Positions 24,925 to 32,840 are shown, counted from the first letter of the stretch. The stretch is 64,000 bases of DNA from Treponema porcinum (GCF_900167145.1 NZ_FUWG01000002.1:186001-250000); one strand, 5' to 3'. The notes: generated from the sequence alone by a model not told the origin. A program made the numbers and translations.

Positions 24925-26028
24925 ATGAAATCTATAAAAAAGGCGGTCATTTCTGCCGTAATCATTACACTTTCGTTTTCTGCGCTGTTTGCAAAAGGCA
25001 AGGAAAAACAGCCGCTGAAAGCAGAACAGCTCCAGCGACCGCCTCTCCTTCGCATAACGGACAACGGCTTCCGCCTTATATGGAACGATAACAAACCGTC
25101 AGCCGCCGTTACGCTCACGGAAAAAGGCGCAAAAACAATCCGAATTCTGCCGGTTACAGGCACTGTTTCGGGCAAAGATTCCGGCTTTTATGCAGATTTT
25201 GAAAATCTCACGCCCGGAAAAACATATACCTATAAAATAAGCGGACACAAAAAAGCATCGTTCACCGCTCCGTCCGAAGATTTACCGTTTACTTTTGCCG
25301 CAATCTCCGACCACCAGACATTCCCGGAACTGACCGAAAAAGGCTTTAACTGCGTTGCATCAGAAAAGCCGGACTGCATTATTTCTGCCGGAGATATGCT
25401 TGAAGACGGAAAAGTAAAGAACTGGAACGAAAACTTTTTTCAGAAAATACCTCTTCTGAACGGAATTCCGTTTGCCGCCGCAGAAGGCAACAACGACACC
25501 GGATTTGAACTGTTCAAATCATATCTTGGACTTAAAGACCGCTACTATTCCTGCACTTACGGAAATACGCGCTTTTTGATGATAAATACGAACATTCCCG
25601 TCCGCCCGGACTCCGAACAGTACGCCTGGCTTGAAAAAACACTCTCGGAAAATAAATCACGCTGGACAGTCGCCGTATTCCACAAAGGCGCATACCTTTC
25701 TTCCGTGCCTGACAAATCGTTCCTAAAAGTCCGCGACGACTTAATTCCCCTGCTTGAAAAATACGGCACAGATTTAATCATAAACGGACACAACCATTTC
25801 TACGACCGAACAAGCCCGATAAACGGCATAACATACGTTTCCCTTCCGTGTATGAGCGGTTCAATGACAAAAATACAGGTGAACGAAAACTCTGGCTATT
25901 ACGGAAAGACAATCCCCGAATTCCGCGGATATGCTTTATGCACCGTAACAAAAGACAGCATACACATCACCGTAAAAGACCTTGACGGCACCGTCCGCGA
26001 TGAATTTGCGATAAATAAGAAGGAATAA
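24925..26028 (+). CDS. Exported metallophosphoesterase (calcineurin-like, purple acid phosphatase-like layout)
   Basis: The 367-residue protein has a signal peptide (MKSIKKAVISAVIITLSFSA, cut near LFAKG), a fibronectin-like N-terminal domain ('LLRITDNGFRLIW', 'ADFENLTPGKTYTYKI') and a metallophosphatase domain from about residue 125. Metal-site motifs are 'AAISDHQ', 'IISAGDML', 'AAEGNNDTG' (in place of GNHD), 'VAVFHKGAY' and 'IINGHNHFYDR'. This order is that of bacterial purple-acid-phosphatase-like enzymes, which release phosphate from organic phosphates in the periplasm. The first motif (SDH) differs from the usual DxH/GDxG, so activity should be tested. It has an SD (GGAGAA) and a hairpin terminator after it. 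Confidence 0.88.
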   Translation: MKSIKKAVISAVIITLSFSALFAKGKEKQPLKAEQLQRPPLLRITDNGFRLIWNDNKPSAAVTLTEKGAKTIRILPVTGTVSGKDSGFYADFENLTPGKTYTYKISGHKKASFTAPSEDLPFTFAAISDHQTFPELTEKGFNCVASEKPDCIISAGDMLEDGKVKNWNENFFQKIPLLNGIPFAAAEGNNDTGFELFKSYLGLKDRYYSCTYGNTRFLMINTNIPVRPDSEQYAWLEKTLSENKSRWTVAVFHKGAYLSSVPDKSFLKVRDDLIPLLEKYGTDLIINGHNHFYDRTSPINGITYVSLPCMSGSMTKIQVNENSGYYGKTIPEFRGYALCTVTKDSIHITVKDLDGTVRDEFAINKKE

Positions 26029-26040
26029 TTATTTTTTCAC

Positions 26041-26067
26041 TCTACAAAAATATTGTATTTTTGTAGA
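26041..26067. terminator. Symmetric hairpin after the metallophosphoesterase gene
   Basis: TCTACAAAAATA pairs perfectly with TATTTTTGTAGA around TTG. It probably ends the upstream transcript and overlaps the -35 box of the small locus that follows. Confidence 0.65.
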
Positions 26068-26081
26068 TTATAGTATATACT
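26053..26081 (+). promoter_or_regulatory. Predicted promoter of the small toxin mRNA
   Basis: TTGTAT at 26053-26058 and TATACT at 26076-26081 are 17 bases apart, placing the start near 26088. That is exactly where the inverted repeat CGCACCCGTTGAT begins. Confidence 0.6.
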
Positions 26082-26164
26082 CATAACCGCACCCGTTGAT
26101 TTGGCGGCGTCTTCCGAACTCTACTGGCTTGTGCCTGAATAATAGACTAAGGGAGGCTTACGGT

Positions 26165-26263
26165 ATGATAGATTTGATTATCGCTCTGGTGACTTGTATT
26201 GCCACTGTAATTACAACTATTATAACGTTGCTCTCTTTCCTTAATAAGAAAGATAAAGAGTAA
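26165..26263 (+). CDS. 32-residue single-helix membrane peptide, candidate type I toxin
   Basis: The ORF has a strong SD (GGGAGG, 8 nt before the ATG) and encodes a 32-residue peptide. It begins MIDLIIALVTCIATVITT, continues hydrophobic through ITLLSFL, and ends NKKDKE. One transmembrane helix with a charged, Lys-rich tail is the shape of Fst/Ldr/BsrG-type toxins, which depolarise the inner membrane. The surroundings support this: a plus promoter about 77 nt upstream of the ATG, a bidirectional terminator right after the stop, and a predicted minus-strand promoter that would make an ~80-nt antisense RNA. That layout is like the par (fst) locus of pAD1. No sequence identity to a named toxin is claimed. 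Confidence 0.65.
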   Translation: MIDLIIALVTCIATVITTIITLLSFLNKKDKE

Positions 26264-26345
26264 AAAATAAACCGCCAGTGCTGGAACACCTTTGGCGGTT
26301 TTTTGCTAATCGTGAAGACAGCCCGTTTATCAACGGGTGCGTTCT
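26264..26345 (-). ncRNA. Candidate antisense RNA (antitoxin) opposing the toxin mRNA 3' end
   Basis: A predicted minus-strand promoter (26352-26380) would start a transcript near 26345 that runs into the bidirectional terminator, giving roughly 80 nt. Its 5' part carries CGCACCCGTTGAT and a hairpin CCCGTT-GATA-AACGGG. The AACGGG arm is complementary to the CCCGTT at the 5' end of the toxin mRNA (26092-26097), and the terminator halves of the two RNAs are fully complementary. Confidence 0.5.
26269..26304. terminator. Bidirectional intrinsic terminator shared by toxin mRNA and antisense RNA
   Basis: AAACCGCCA (26269-26277) pairs with TGGCGGTTT (26293-26301). Ts follow on the plus strand, and the minus strand continues as TTTATTTTTTACTC, so both convergent RNAs can end here. 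The sequence TTTGGCGG recurs at 26100-26107 in the toxin 5' leader, which could compete for the CCGCCA arm. Confidence 0.75.
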
Positions 26346-26351
26346 TTATTT

Positions 26352-26380
26352 AATATACATCGCTTTTGGTTTTTCTGCAA
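26352..26380 (-). promoter_or_regulatory. Predicted minus-strand promoter for the antisense RNA
   Basis: Reading the minus strand, TTGCAG (26380-26375) and TATATT (26357-26352) are 17 bases apart. The start is predicted near 26345, at the outer edge of the right inverted repeat (26329-26341). Confidence 0.55.
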
Positions 26381-26398
26381 GGCGATTTTCTGCCGTCC

Positions 26399-28855
26399 TT
26401 ACCGCAAAAAGCTGTATTTGTACACAAGCGGGCGCAGTTTTTCAGTGAGGGTGCGGTATGCGGTTTCAAAGGCGGTAAAGCTTACCGGCGGAAAATCGCC
26501 GCTTTCGCTACGGGATTTGAGCGCGCCCCTTATCTGGTACCAGCCTGCATCACTGCGATTCAGCTTGTATTTGTCGCGGACGGCCCGTTCGTCGGTGGCA
26601 GAAAAATACGCGCGCCACAGTTTTTTGCCTTCTTCAAGAACGGCGCGCGCTTCGGGAGAAAACGGCGAATCTGTGCCGGAAAGGTGCGGCTGTTTTTCTA
26701 TGTAACGTACCATAAAATCACTTTCAAAACGGTCGGGCGCGTTTACTTCGTCTTCGGTGTATGGAATAAAATGATTTGTAATGCTCCATTCCCGGTTATC
26801 CCACACAAGATTATCTGCGCCGGCGGTAAGGTTTGAGCCGTTAAAAAGCATCCACACAAGGCAGTCAGATTTGAATTCGTCGGAAAGTTCGCAGTTCGGC
26901 TGAAGGAACTGGTCTCGGTCGTTTATCCAGGTGTGCGGAATTATTCTGCGGACTGTAAAAACAACGGCGGCTTGCCAGAGATTTTCAGGAGTGACATAAA
27001 ACCCATTTCCGCCACCATACGGAGATGAAAATAAAACAGTCTGCTGCCCGGCGTGCTGAGGATCATTTACACCAGCGTACATATAGGCAATTCCATCATC
27101 AGACCATTTACTCACTCTTACTTTTCCCGGAGTCGGTGTAATTGCATTTGACAAAGGGATAACTTCCTGATTATTTGCTCTAGGTCTTTTTATCCACACA
27201 TTTAAGTATTGGTCATTCGGAATATTATAAAAATATTTCTGACCTATCGGTTTTGCATCTTTATCAAGAACTTCACAGGAAATTTCAGAAGGGAATTCCG
27301 TGTATTCTTTGAAAGTTTTCCAAATTAAAAATCCGATTGGAAAATCACCTTTTAAACCGTCAAAACTTTTTGAATGAACAATAAAACCGTCTAAATATTT
27401 TATACTTATATTTTTCCGAAATTCTTCAAAATTCGGTGCATTTACATATTTCAATTTACTGAACATTGCAATGGTTACATTTGGAATTTCCTGTACAATA
27501 CGAGCAAAAAACTGTGTGAAAAGTTCATTGCTTGCTTTTCCATATTTTTCCATTGCAACAGAAGCAAATTTTGTTTTTGCAACACCTGTTTTATTTTCCG
27601 CATCTCCTGCACCTTTTGCCGTATTATCTGCGTTTGTCGCTTCCGCATAGGGCGGATTTATCAGCACTAAAATTTTCTTCGCAGGTTTTCCGGCGGCATC
27701 TTTTCCGGCTTTAGCTTCGGCAATGGCGGTGCGAAGGCTCTGCGGAATTTTCTCCGTAAGCGTGTAGTCGATTTTTCCGTCGTCGGTGATGTCGTCGTTC
27801 AGATAGTCGTACTGAAACCTTGTAGCAGCCCGGCAGGTTTTTGCGGCTTTCATCACGTCTACGTCCGCCTGATCAAGCGTGCTCATAAAAATGTTGCGGT
27901 GATTGGAATGTTTTGTTTCAAGGTTTCCCACACCACAGCACATATCCCACACGATGAAGTCACGCTGCCAGTTTTTTCCGAGCGTCCTGTTCAAAAGTTC
28001 GTAGGCTTTTTCTACAACGTGAAGCGGCGTAAAGTATGCGCCCTTAAAACTGCGCTCGTCCGTAGGAATAAGGCTGTCGCGCCGTTCCAGAAGATAGTTG
28101 CGGTATTCAACTTCCGGCGGACGGTTGTAGATTGCCCAGAATTTCCTGTAGCCGTCATAGTTTCCAAGTTCGTACAGTTTGCCGTCAAGAAGAAAAGTCG
28201 GGCGGTTGTTCCTGTGCAGAAGTTCTGCAGGCAGGTTTTCGTGCGTACTTACTGTTCCGTCGCTCATAATGTCTGCAAAAAAAAGAAGGCAGTAGTTTTC
28301 CGGCTCTATTCCGCGGATTTCGCGCCCGATCATTTCTACCCAGCGGTCAAAAACCTGCTTTAAGTTGTCCGGCGTAATCTGCGTGCGGATAATTTCGCCT
28401 GTGGCAATCGCCTTCTGAACAGTGTCTATAAATTCCTTTTCCTGCGTTTCAATTCTGAACGAAACAAAATGCGTACCGATGTACTGCGAAACGACTTCAA
28501 GAGCTTCCTGGGTTACGTCGCTTGCAGACTTTCCCCATTTTATTTTGACTGACTTATCGTTTAAAAGCGAATAGACTGTCTGCGTTTCCATTATGGCGGC
28601 TTTTACGCTGTCTATCACGCACAGAAACGGCGGAATTTCCTCGCCCTCTTTTAATGCCTGCGCCACGTAAAAACACAGCTGCGTGAACATTGCGTATGTT
28701 GAAACTTTGCACCCGACTTTTGCCTCAAACCATACTTCCTTTGTCTGAATGTCGATGAGGTTTTTCTGATAGCTTTTAAGGTGCAGTGCCTTTATGTACG
28801 CGTCCTTTACGTCTTCTTCTGACGATGCTTTCTGAAGTTCTGAAAAAAGGGACAT
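26399..28855 (-). CDS. Single-chain N6-adenine methyltransferase with N-terminal nuclease-like domain (Type IIG-like R-M enzyme)
   Basis: The 818-residue protein has the gamma-class N6-adenine methyltransferase order: 'KGAYFTP' (271-277, motif X), 'WDMCCGVGNLE' (303-313, motif I, SAM) and 'INPPYAEA' (399-406, catalytic NPPY). The region after ~550 is probably a target-recognition domain. Residues 1-130 include D35 and 'FEAKVG' (E44, K46), a spacing that fits a PD-(D/E)xK nuclease core and would make this a Type IIG restriction-modification enzyme. An orphan methyltransferase with an inactive N-terminus is the alternative. There is no separate restriction gene beside it. A divergent XRE regulator and the small toxin-like locus flank it, which suggests a defence or accessory segment. 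Confidence 0.75.
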   Translation of the reverse strand: MSLFSELQKASSEEDVKDAYIKALHLKSYQKNLIDIQTKEVWFEAKVGCKVSTYAMFTQLCFYVAQALKEGEEIPPFLCVIDSVKAAIMETQTVYSLLNDKSVKIKWGKSASDVTQEALEVVSQYIGTHFVSFRIETQEKEFIDTVQKAIATGEIIRTQITPDNLKQVFDRWVEMIGREIRGIEPENYCLLFFADIMSDGTVSTHENLPAELLHRNNRPTFLLDGKLYELGNYDGYRKFWAIYNRPPEVEYRNYLLERRDSLIPTDERSFKGAYFTPLHVVEKAYELLNRTLGKNWQRDFIVWDMCCGVGNLETKHSNHRNIFMSTLDQADVDVMKAAKTCRAATRFQYDYLNDDITDDGKIDYTLTEKIPQSLRTAIAEAKAGKDAAGKPAKKILVLINPPYAEATNADNTAKGAGDAENKTGVAKTKFASVAMEKYGKASNELFTQFFARIVQEIPNVTIAMFSKLKYVNAPNFEEFRKNISIKYLDGFIVHSKSFDGLKGDFPIGFLIWKTFKEYTEFPSEISCEVLDKDAKPIGQKYFYNIPNDQYLNVWIKRPRANNQEVIPLSNAITPTPGKVRVSKWSDDGIAYMYAGVNDPQHAGQQTVLFSSPYGGGNGFYVTPENLWQAAVVFTVRRIIPHTWINDRDQFLQPNCELSDEFKSDCLVWMLFNGSNLTAGADNLVWDNREWSITNHFIPYTEDEVNAPDRFESDFMVRYIEKQPHLSGTDSPFSPEARAVLEEGKKLWRAYFSATDERAVRDKYKLNRSDAGWYQIRGALKSRSESGDFPPVSFTAFETAYRTLTEKLRPLVYKYSFLR

Positions 28856-28897
28856 TGAGAGCGGTTTCCTTTTTGAAAAATAAAGCAGTATTTTTTA

Positions 28898-28924
28898 ATT
28901 ATAACTACTATATTACGCAGTTAT
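28898..28924. promoter_or_regulatory. Divergent control region between the R-M gene and the HTH regulator
   Basis: An inverted repeat ATAACT-N12-AGTTAT (28901-28906 and 28919-28924) overlaps TATAAT read on the minus strand (28903-28898), a likely -10 box of the R-M gene. It is placed as an operator for the divergent XRE protein would be. Confidence 0.4.
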
Positions 28925-28993
28925 TCTGAAATATTACTTCGTTTTTTAGTTGTTGTCAAACAAGAAAACTTCACAATCTTGTAGTCTAAAGTG

Positions 28994-29317
28994 ATGGATT
29001 TCAGTAAACATCTCAAATCAGAAATTGATTATTCAGGATTATCTTATAAAGAACTATCTCAAAAATCGGGAGTAGCCGAACGGGCATTATATACGTATGT
29101 TGCAACTAAAAATCCATCTATGCCACCGGCAGATGTCACATACAAAATCGCCCGCGCCCTCGGCGTTTCGGTGGAATACCTTGTAACAGGCGGAACGGAA
29201 AAAACACCGCAAATTCCGGCAGAAACACGCTTTGTCGCAGAAACCTTCAACACCCTCTCCGAAAACGACAAAAAATCCGTCATCGCTCTCTTAAAAGAAA
29301 TGAAATCCCACAGATAA
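28994..29317 (+). CDS. XRE-family helix-turn-helix regulator
   Basis: This is a small protein of 107 residues (108 if the GTG at 28991 is used). Residues ~15-65 form a Cro/CI-type HTH: 'LSYKELSQKSGVAERALYTY' gives helices 2-3, and 'VTYKIARALGVSVEYLVTG' is the typical closing segment. The C-terminus ('FNTLSENDKKSVIALLKEM') is a short helical tail seen in phage-like and element-borne repressors. No strong SD is visible. It is divergent from the methyltransferase with ~135 nt between, so it is a candidate controller of that gene, analogous to but longer than classical C-proteins of R-M systems. Confidence 0.82.
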   Translation: MDFSKHLKSEIDYSGLSYKELSQKSGVAERALYTYVATKNPSMPPADVTYKIARALGVSVEYLVTGGTEKTPQIPAETRFVAETFNTLSENDKKSVIALLKEMKSHR

Positions 29318-29402
29318 AATTACATTTGGTGGACAGTCAAAACCTCCGGCTCATTCAGAAAAATTTGCAACTTTTTTTCCGTTCGATTGTCTTATTTTAT
29401 AT

Positions 29403-30110
29403 ATGGAAAACAACGTACAAAAAATATCAGTCTACGGAGATTCTATTCTGAAAGGTGCAGTTACCGGAACAGGGTCGGGTCATCTTTTTGACATAATCGA
29501 AGAAAACAGTCTTTCCCTTGCTTCCCGCGCACTTGGCTTTGAGCTGAACAACCAAAGCGTATTCGGAAGCATCATCACCAAAACCCAGCGCCGTCTTTCA
29601 AAGGACATCGAAAAAGGCGTCGTCGGAGAGCTTGCCATAATCGAGTCCGGCGGAAACGACTGCGACTACGACTGGAACGTTGTCTGCGAAAATCCCGGCG
29701 CACTTCACCAGCCGCGCGTTGTCCTTGGCGATTTTATACGGATTATCGGCGAAATGGTGAACGCCTGCCGCGAAAACAAAATCACGCCTGTCCTTATGAC
29801 AATGCCGCCTCTTGTTCCTGACTGGTGGTACGGGCATATCTGCAACAGCTACAATGCGGACGCAGTAAATGCATTTACAAAAAATACGCCGGACGTCCTT
29901 TACCGCAACCACGAAATTTACAATATGCACATCGTAAAATTCTGCTATGAAAATAACGTGCAGTTTGTCGATATGCGCCTTGCAATGCTTGAGTCAGAAA
30001 ACTACAGAAACCTGATGTGCCGCGACGGAATTCACCCGAACGCAGACGGCTACGCATATATGGCAGGCATTTGGGAAAAAGAACTTCCAAAAATCAAAAA
30101 AGAATTCTAA
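29403..30110 (+). CDS. SGNH/GDSL-family hydrolase
   Basis: The 235-residue protein has the catalytic blocks: 'ISVYGDSILKG' (block I, Ser14), 'IIESGGNDCDYDW' (block III, Asn) and 'CRDGIHPNADGYAYMA' (block V, Asp and His). There is no signal peptide, so it acts in the cytoplasm. The family includes esterases, lipases, acetylhydrolases and thioesterases; substrate cannot be assigned. A promoter lies presumably in 29318-29402. The next gene begins 17 nt downstream on a GTG, so it may be co-transcribed with the ANTAR gene and queH. Confidence 0.88.
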   Translation: MENNVQKISVYGDSILKGAVTGTGSGHLFDIIEENSLSLASRALGFELNNQSVFGSIITKTQRRLSKDIEKGVVGELAIIESGGNDCDYDWNVVCENPGALHQPRVVLGDFIRIIGEMVNACRENKITPVLMTMPPLVPDWWYGHICNSYNADAVNAFTKNTPDVLYRNHEIYNMHIVKFCYENNVQFVDMRLAMLESENYRNLMCRDGIHPNADGYAYMAGIWEKELPKIKKEF

Positions 30111-30127
30111 TATAGTACGCAAGTACT

Positions 30128-30691
30128 GTGAATTCCATTCTTTTTCTTAAGCAGACCGATTTTTCTCTTTCTTTATTTCCAGAACAGCTGGAGTCCGCCT
30201 TTGCAAAAAAAATCGTTACGGACGACATTCTGCAGACGGAAGAATATATTGATGTTGAACAGTTTGACTGCATTGCGGCAGAAGCAAATTCCATTTCCGG
30301 CGAACTGAAACAGTTTTTTCTGCGCACGGCACAAAAAACTAATTCTGCGCTTTTACTGCTTGCAGACTCTGCTGAAAAAAACGACGTTATGGAACTTTCT
30401 GAAGCCGGAGTAATTGTGTTTACCTCTCCGATAAAAGCAGATGACGTGGAAAAAGCGCTCATCGTATTTGCCGCAAATAAGCGCAGAATTCTTACAGTAG
30501 AAACGCAGCTTTCTGCCGAACGGGCGACGATTGAGGAAGAAAGGCTGATTGCCCGCGCAAAAACCGTTCTTGGAAGATACCTTAATATGACGGAACAGCA
30601 GGCTCACCGCTACATCGAACGGCAGTCAATGAACCTGCGCCAGTCAAAAATACAGACGGCAGAGAGCATTCTTAAAACATACGAAAGTTAA
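30128..30691 (+). CDS. ANTAR-domain protein with degenerate receiver domain
   Basis: The 187-residue protein starts at a GTG (30128). The last ~55 residues are an ANTAR domain ('LIARAKTVLGRYLNMTEQQAHRYIERQSMNLRQSK'), a three-helix RNA-binding unit that causes antitermination at paired hexaloop hairpins in leaders. The first ~115 residues look like a receiver fold ('SALLLLADSAEKNDVMELSEAGVIVFTSPIKADDVEKAL') without a convincing phosphoacceptor Asp, joined by a helix ('ILTVETQLSAERATIEEE'). In other bacteria such proteins often control ethanolamine or nitrogen genes. Its RNA target here is unknown. The stop is 4 nt before queH. Confidence 0.87.
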   Translation: MNSILFLKQTDFSLSLFPEQLESAFAKKIVTDDILQTEEYIDVEQFDCIAAEANSISGELKQFFLRTAQKTNSALLLLADSAEKNDVMELSEAGVIVFTSPIKADDVEKALIVFAANKRRILTVETQLSAERATIEEERLIARAKTVLGRYLNMTEQQAHRYIERQSMNLRQSKIQTAESILKTYES

Positions 30692-30695
30692 AATC

Positions 30696-31325
30696 ATGGA
30701 AAAAATAAATTATCAGAAACAGCTTGAAAAAATCCTTGAACAGATAAAAACGGCGCATAAAAAACCTAAGCTTCTCCTTCACGCCTGCTGTGCGCCGTGT
30801 TCTTCCTACGTCATCGAATATCTTTCTGCGTATTTTGACATAACAATTCTTTACTATAACCCGAACATTTATCCGCAGGAAGAATACGAGCGGCGGCTTT
30901 TGGAACTTCAGAATTTTCTTCTGGAATTTCCGCCTGCCGTACAGAACAGCGTTCATCTTGTGGTGCAGGAATATAATCCTCAGGACTTTTATGCAGCAAT
31001 CAGAATAAACGAAAGCCCGGAGATGGCGCAGGAAAAAGAAAAGGGAGAACGCTGCCGCCGCTGTTACGCGTTCCGCCTTCGCCGTGCCTATGAATACGCT
31101 TATCTAAATAACTTTGAATGGTTCACCACAACTCTTTCAATCAGTCCGTTCAAGGACGCAGAAAAAATAAACACTCTCGGAAAACAGATTGAAGAAAATC
31201 CAGGTCCAATCTTCCTTTCTTCAGACTTTAAAAAACTCGGCGGATTTAAGCGCAGCCTTGAACTGAGCGCAGAATACGGTCTTTACCGCCAGCAGTATTG
31301 CGGCTGTGTCTACTCCAAAAACTAA
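30696..31325 (+). CDS. queH: Epoxyqueuosine reductase QueH (DUF208)
   Basis: The 209-residue protein matches the DUF208/QueH family: 'LLHACCAPCSSYVIEYL' (Cys pair near the N-terminus), 'YYNPNIYPQEEYERR', 'ERCRRCYAFRLRRA' and 'YRQQYCGCVYS'. The conserved cysteines bind a 4Fe-4S cluster and a second metal. QueH replaces the unrelated QueG for the last step of queuosine synthesis in tRNA, reducing epoxyqueuosine. It begins 4 nt after the ANTAR gene stop. No other queuosine genes are in the window. Confidence 0.93.
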   Translation: MEKINYQKQLEKILEQIKTAHKKPKLLLHACCAPCSSYVIEYLSAYFDITILYYNPNIYPQEEYERRLLELQNFLLEFPPAVQNSVHLVVQEYNPQDFYAAIRINESPEMAQEKEKGERCRRCYAFRLRRAYEYAYLNNFEWFTTTLSISPFKDAEKINTLGKQIEENPGPIFLSSDFKKLGGFKRSLELSAEYGLYRQQYCGCVYSKN

Positions 31326-31363
31326 AACTGTTCAGTTTATTTTTATTGTGATAAAATAAATGA

Positions 31364-32605
31364 ATGAAAACAAAAATTACTTTTAAAAGCATTATATTTT
31401 CAATTTCAGCTGCAATAATTCTTTTCTTCATTTTATTTTTTGTCATTCTTTCTCTGCTGAACAAAAAGCCGGTAGCGGCATTCTACGGAATTCCAGAAAA
31501 CACGCAAAAAGGAATTACAGCCGTCCTTCAAAAAACGCATACCCGCCGGAACAAAAAATCCCTGCCGTACGAAATCGTCATTCTGAATGACACGCTTGAT
31601 TTAAAGTCTGCAATAAAAAATTCCAAAAAACCTGACATTCTTTTTATATACAACGGCAGGAACGCCGAATATGCAGCTTCTCTTGCCGCCTCCAAAAAAA
31701 CTGGTTTTGACTCTTCGATTCTTAATGGAATGACGACTTCCGTAAAAGCGACTGCATATTCTGCAAACGGAAAAATCACCGGCGTTCCGCTTCTTATAGA
31801 CAACTACGAAATAGACGTAAACCTGAATGCTTTTAAAAACAGCGGTATTCCAGCCGTCAATTTCTGGAACGATATTGAGCGCCTTGCAGAAAAAACAAAA
31901 AGCGCATCCGTAGTTCCTGTTCTTTTTTCCGCAGGAAATGATGAAATGCTCATAAACGTATTCGGCGCTTTGGTGGAGTCGCTTTCCGGAGTACAGGCGT
32001 GGAACAGTATGACGTCAAAACTCAAAGCACTTTCTGACTCCGGGAACATAACCGTTTCTTCCTGCACCGAGCTTATTTCTCAGATGGCACAGGAGGACGG
32101 AGAACTTTACAAAGCTCTTTCTATGATTTCTTCCTGGAAAGACTCCGGGCTCATTCCAAAAAATATAACCCAGATAACGTTCAGGGATATAAACGCCTAT
32201 ATGGCGGCGAACCTTACTGCCATTACGTTTATGACTCTTTCACAGCACCGCACTATAGAATACAAGACGATTTCACAGTACAGCTCGATTTACTATCCGT
32301 CTTTAAGCTATGCAAACGAACGTCATTTTGCAGCGCCTGTCGTTCTTGCAGTTCCGCTTTCCCAAAATAAAATTGCCCGCAATTCAGTTGAACTTATGGC
32401 AAACACCCTTCAGCCGTCGCTCTGCTCGCAGACCGGTCTTGCTCCTGCACAGGCAAATTGCAGTACTCCAGATAAACAATCGGACGACGTACGCTACTGG
32501 GTTGCCGCCTCTGGCGCTCCTCTTCCGGCATTATGCGATGCCGCGTTCACCAAAAAAACGGAAAAAGCTGCCTTTGCTTCTGCACTGCGCTCGCTCTTGA
32601 AGTAA
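31364..32605 (+). CDS. Membrane-anchored extracellular solute-binding protein
   Basis: The 413-residue protein has one N-terminal hydrophobic helix (residues ~8-33) without a lipobox cysteine, so it is probably anchored by an uncleaved segment. The rest resembles family 1 extracellular binding proteins of ABC sugar transporters: 'PDILFIYNGRNAEYAASL', 'ITGVPLLIDNYEIDVNLNAFKNSGI', 'NFWNDIERLAEKTKSA' and late 'AAPVVLAVPLSQN'. No permease or ATPase gene is adjacent, so it may serve a transporter elsewhere or act as a sensor. The ligand is not predictable. A cobalamin riboswitch begins soon after its stop and belongs to the next unit. Confidence 0.72.
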   Translation: MKTKITFKSIIFSISAAIILFFILFFVILSLLNKKPVAAFYGIPENTQKGITAVLQKTHTRRNKKSLPYEIVILNDTLDLKSAIKNSKKPDILFIYNGRNAEYAASLAASKKTGFDSSILNGMTTSVKATAYSANGKITGVPLLIDNYEIDVNLNAFKNSGIPAVNFWNDIERLAEKTKSASVVPVLFSAGNDEMLINVFGALVESLSGVQAWNSMTSKLKALSDSGNITVSSCTELISQMAQEDGELYKALSMISSWKDSGLIPKNITQITFRDINAYMAANLTAITFMTLSQHRTIEYKTISQYSSIYYPSLSYANERHFAAPVVLAVPLSQNKIARNSVELMANTLQPSLCSQTGLAPAQANCSTPDKQSDDVRYWVAASGAPLPALCDAAFTKKTEKAAFASALRSLLK

Positions 32606-32654
32606 CAGAAAACAATATTGCGTTTTGCTTTTTATTACGCTATCTTATGTCTGT

Positions 32655-32840
32655 GTATTTCAATGGAATCAAGTACGGCGGCGGTCTGCGAACTGCCGGC
32701 AAAGCTTGAGCTGGGTGCGCAACTGTATCGGAAAAAAAAGCTGTTTTCAAAAATCATCAGCATTTTTCAAACTCTGCTGATTATGTCACTGCATTCTGCG
32801 GGAAGGCGGAAACAGTTTCCGGAGTCAGGAAACGTTGGTA
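32655..32840 (+). ncRNA. Cobalamin riboswitch
   Basis: Conserved blocks appear in order. GGAATCAAG...CTTGAGCTG forms the P5-like stem with GTAC before and GCAAA after an inserted hairpin (GGCGGT/ACTGCC). Then come GCGCAACTGTAT (32716-32727), GTCACTG (32785-32791), GCGGGAAGGCGG (32798-32809) and AGTCAGGA (32823-32830), the diagnostic 3' part of B12 riboswitches. It precedes a lipoprotein and a TonB-dependent receptor, the usual targets. Downstream (32861-32889) GTTT-GCC-TTCC/GGAA-GGC-AAAC forms a strong hairpin before the SD at 32920. Confidence 0.88.

Noticed and set aside
26088-26341. Terminal inverted repeats of a MITE-like transposon
   Set aside because: The repeats coincide with predicted transcription starts, no target-site duplication is visible, and the interior has a promoter-ORF-terminator order. 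A mobile origin is not excluded.
26399-29317. Prophage
   Set aside because: No integrase, structural or lysis genes; only an R-M-type gene and an XRE regulator.
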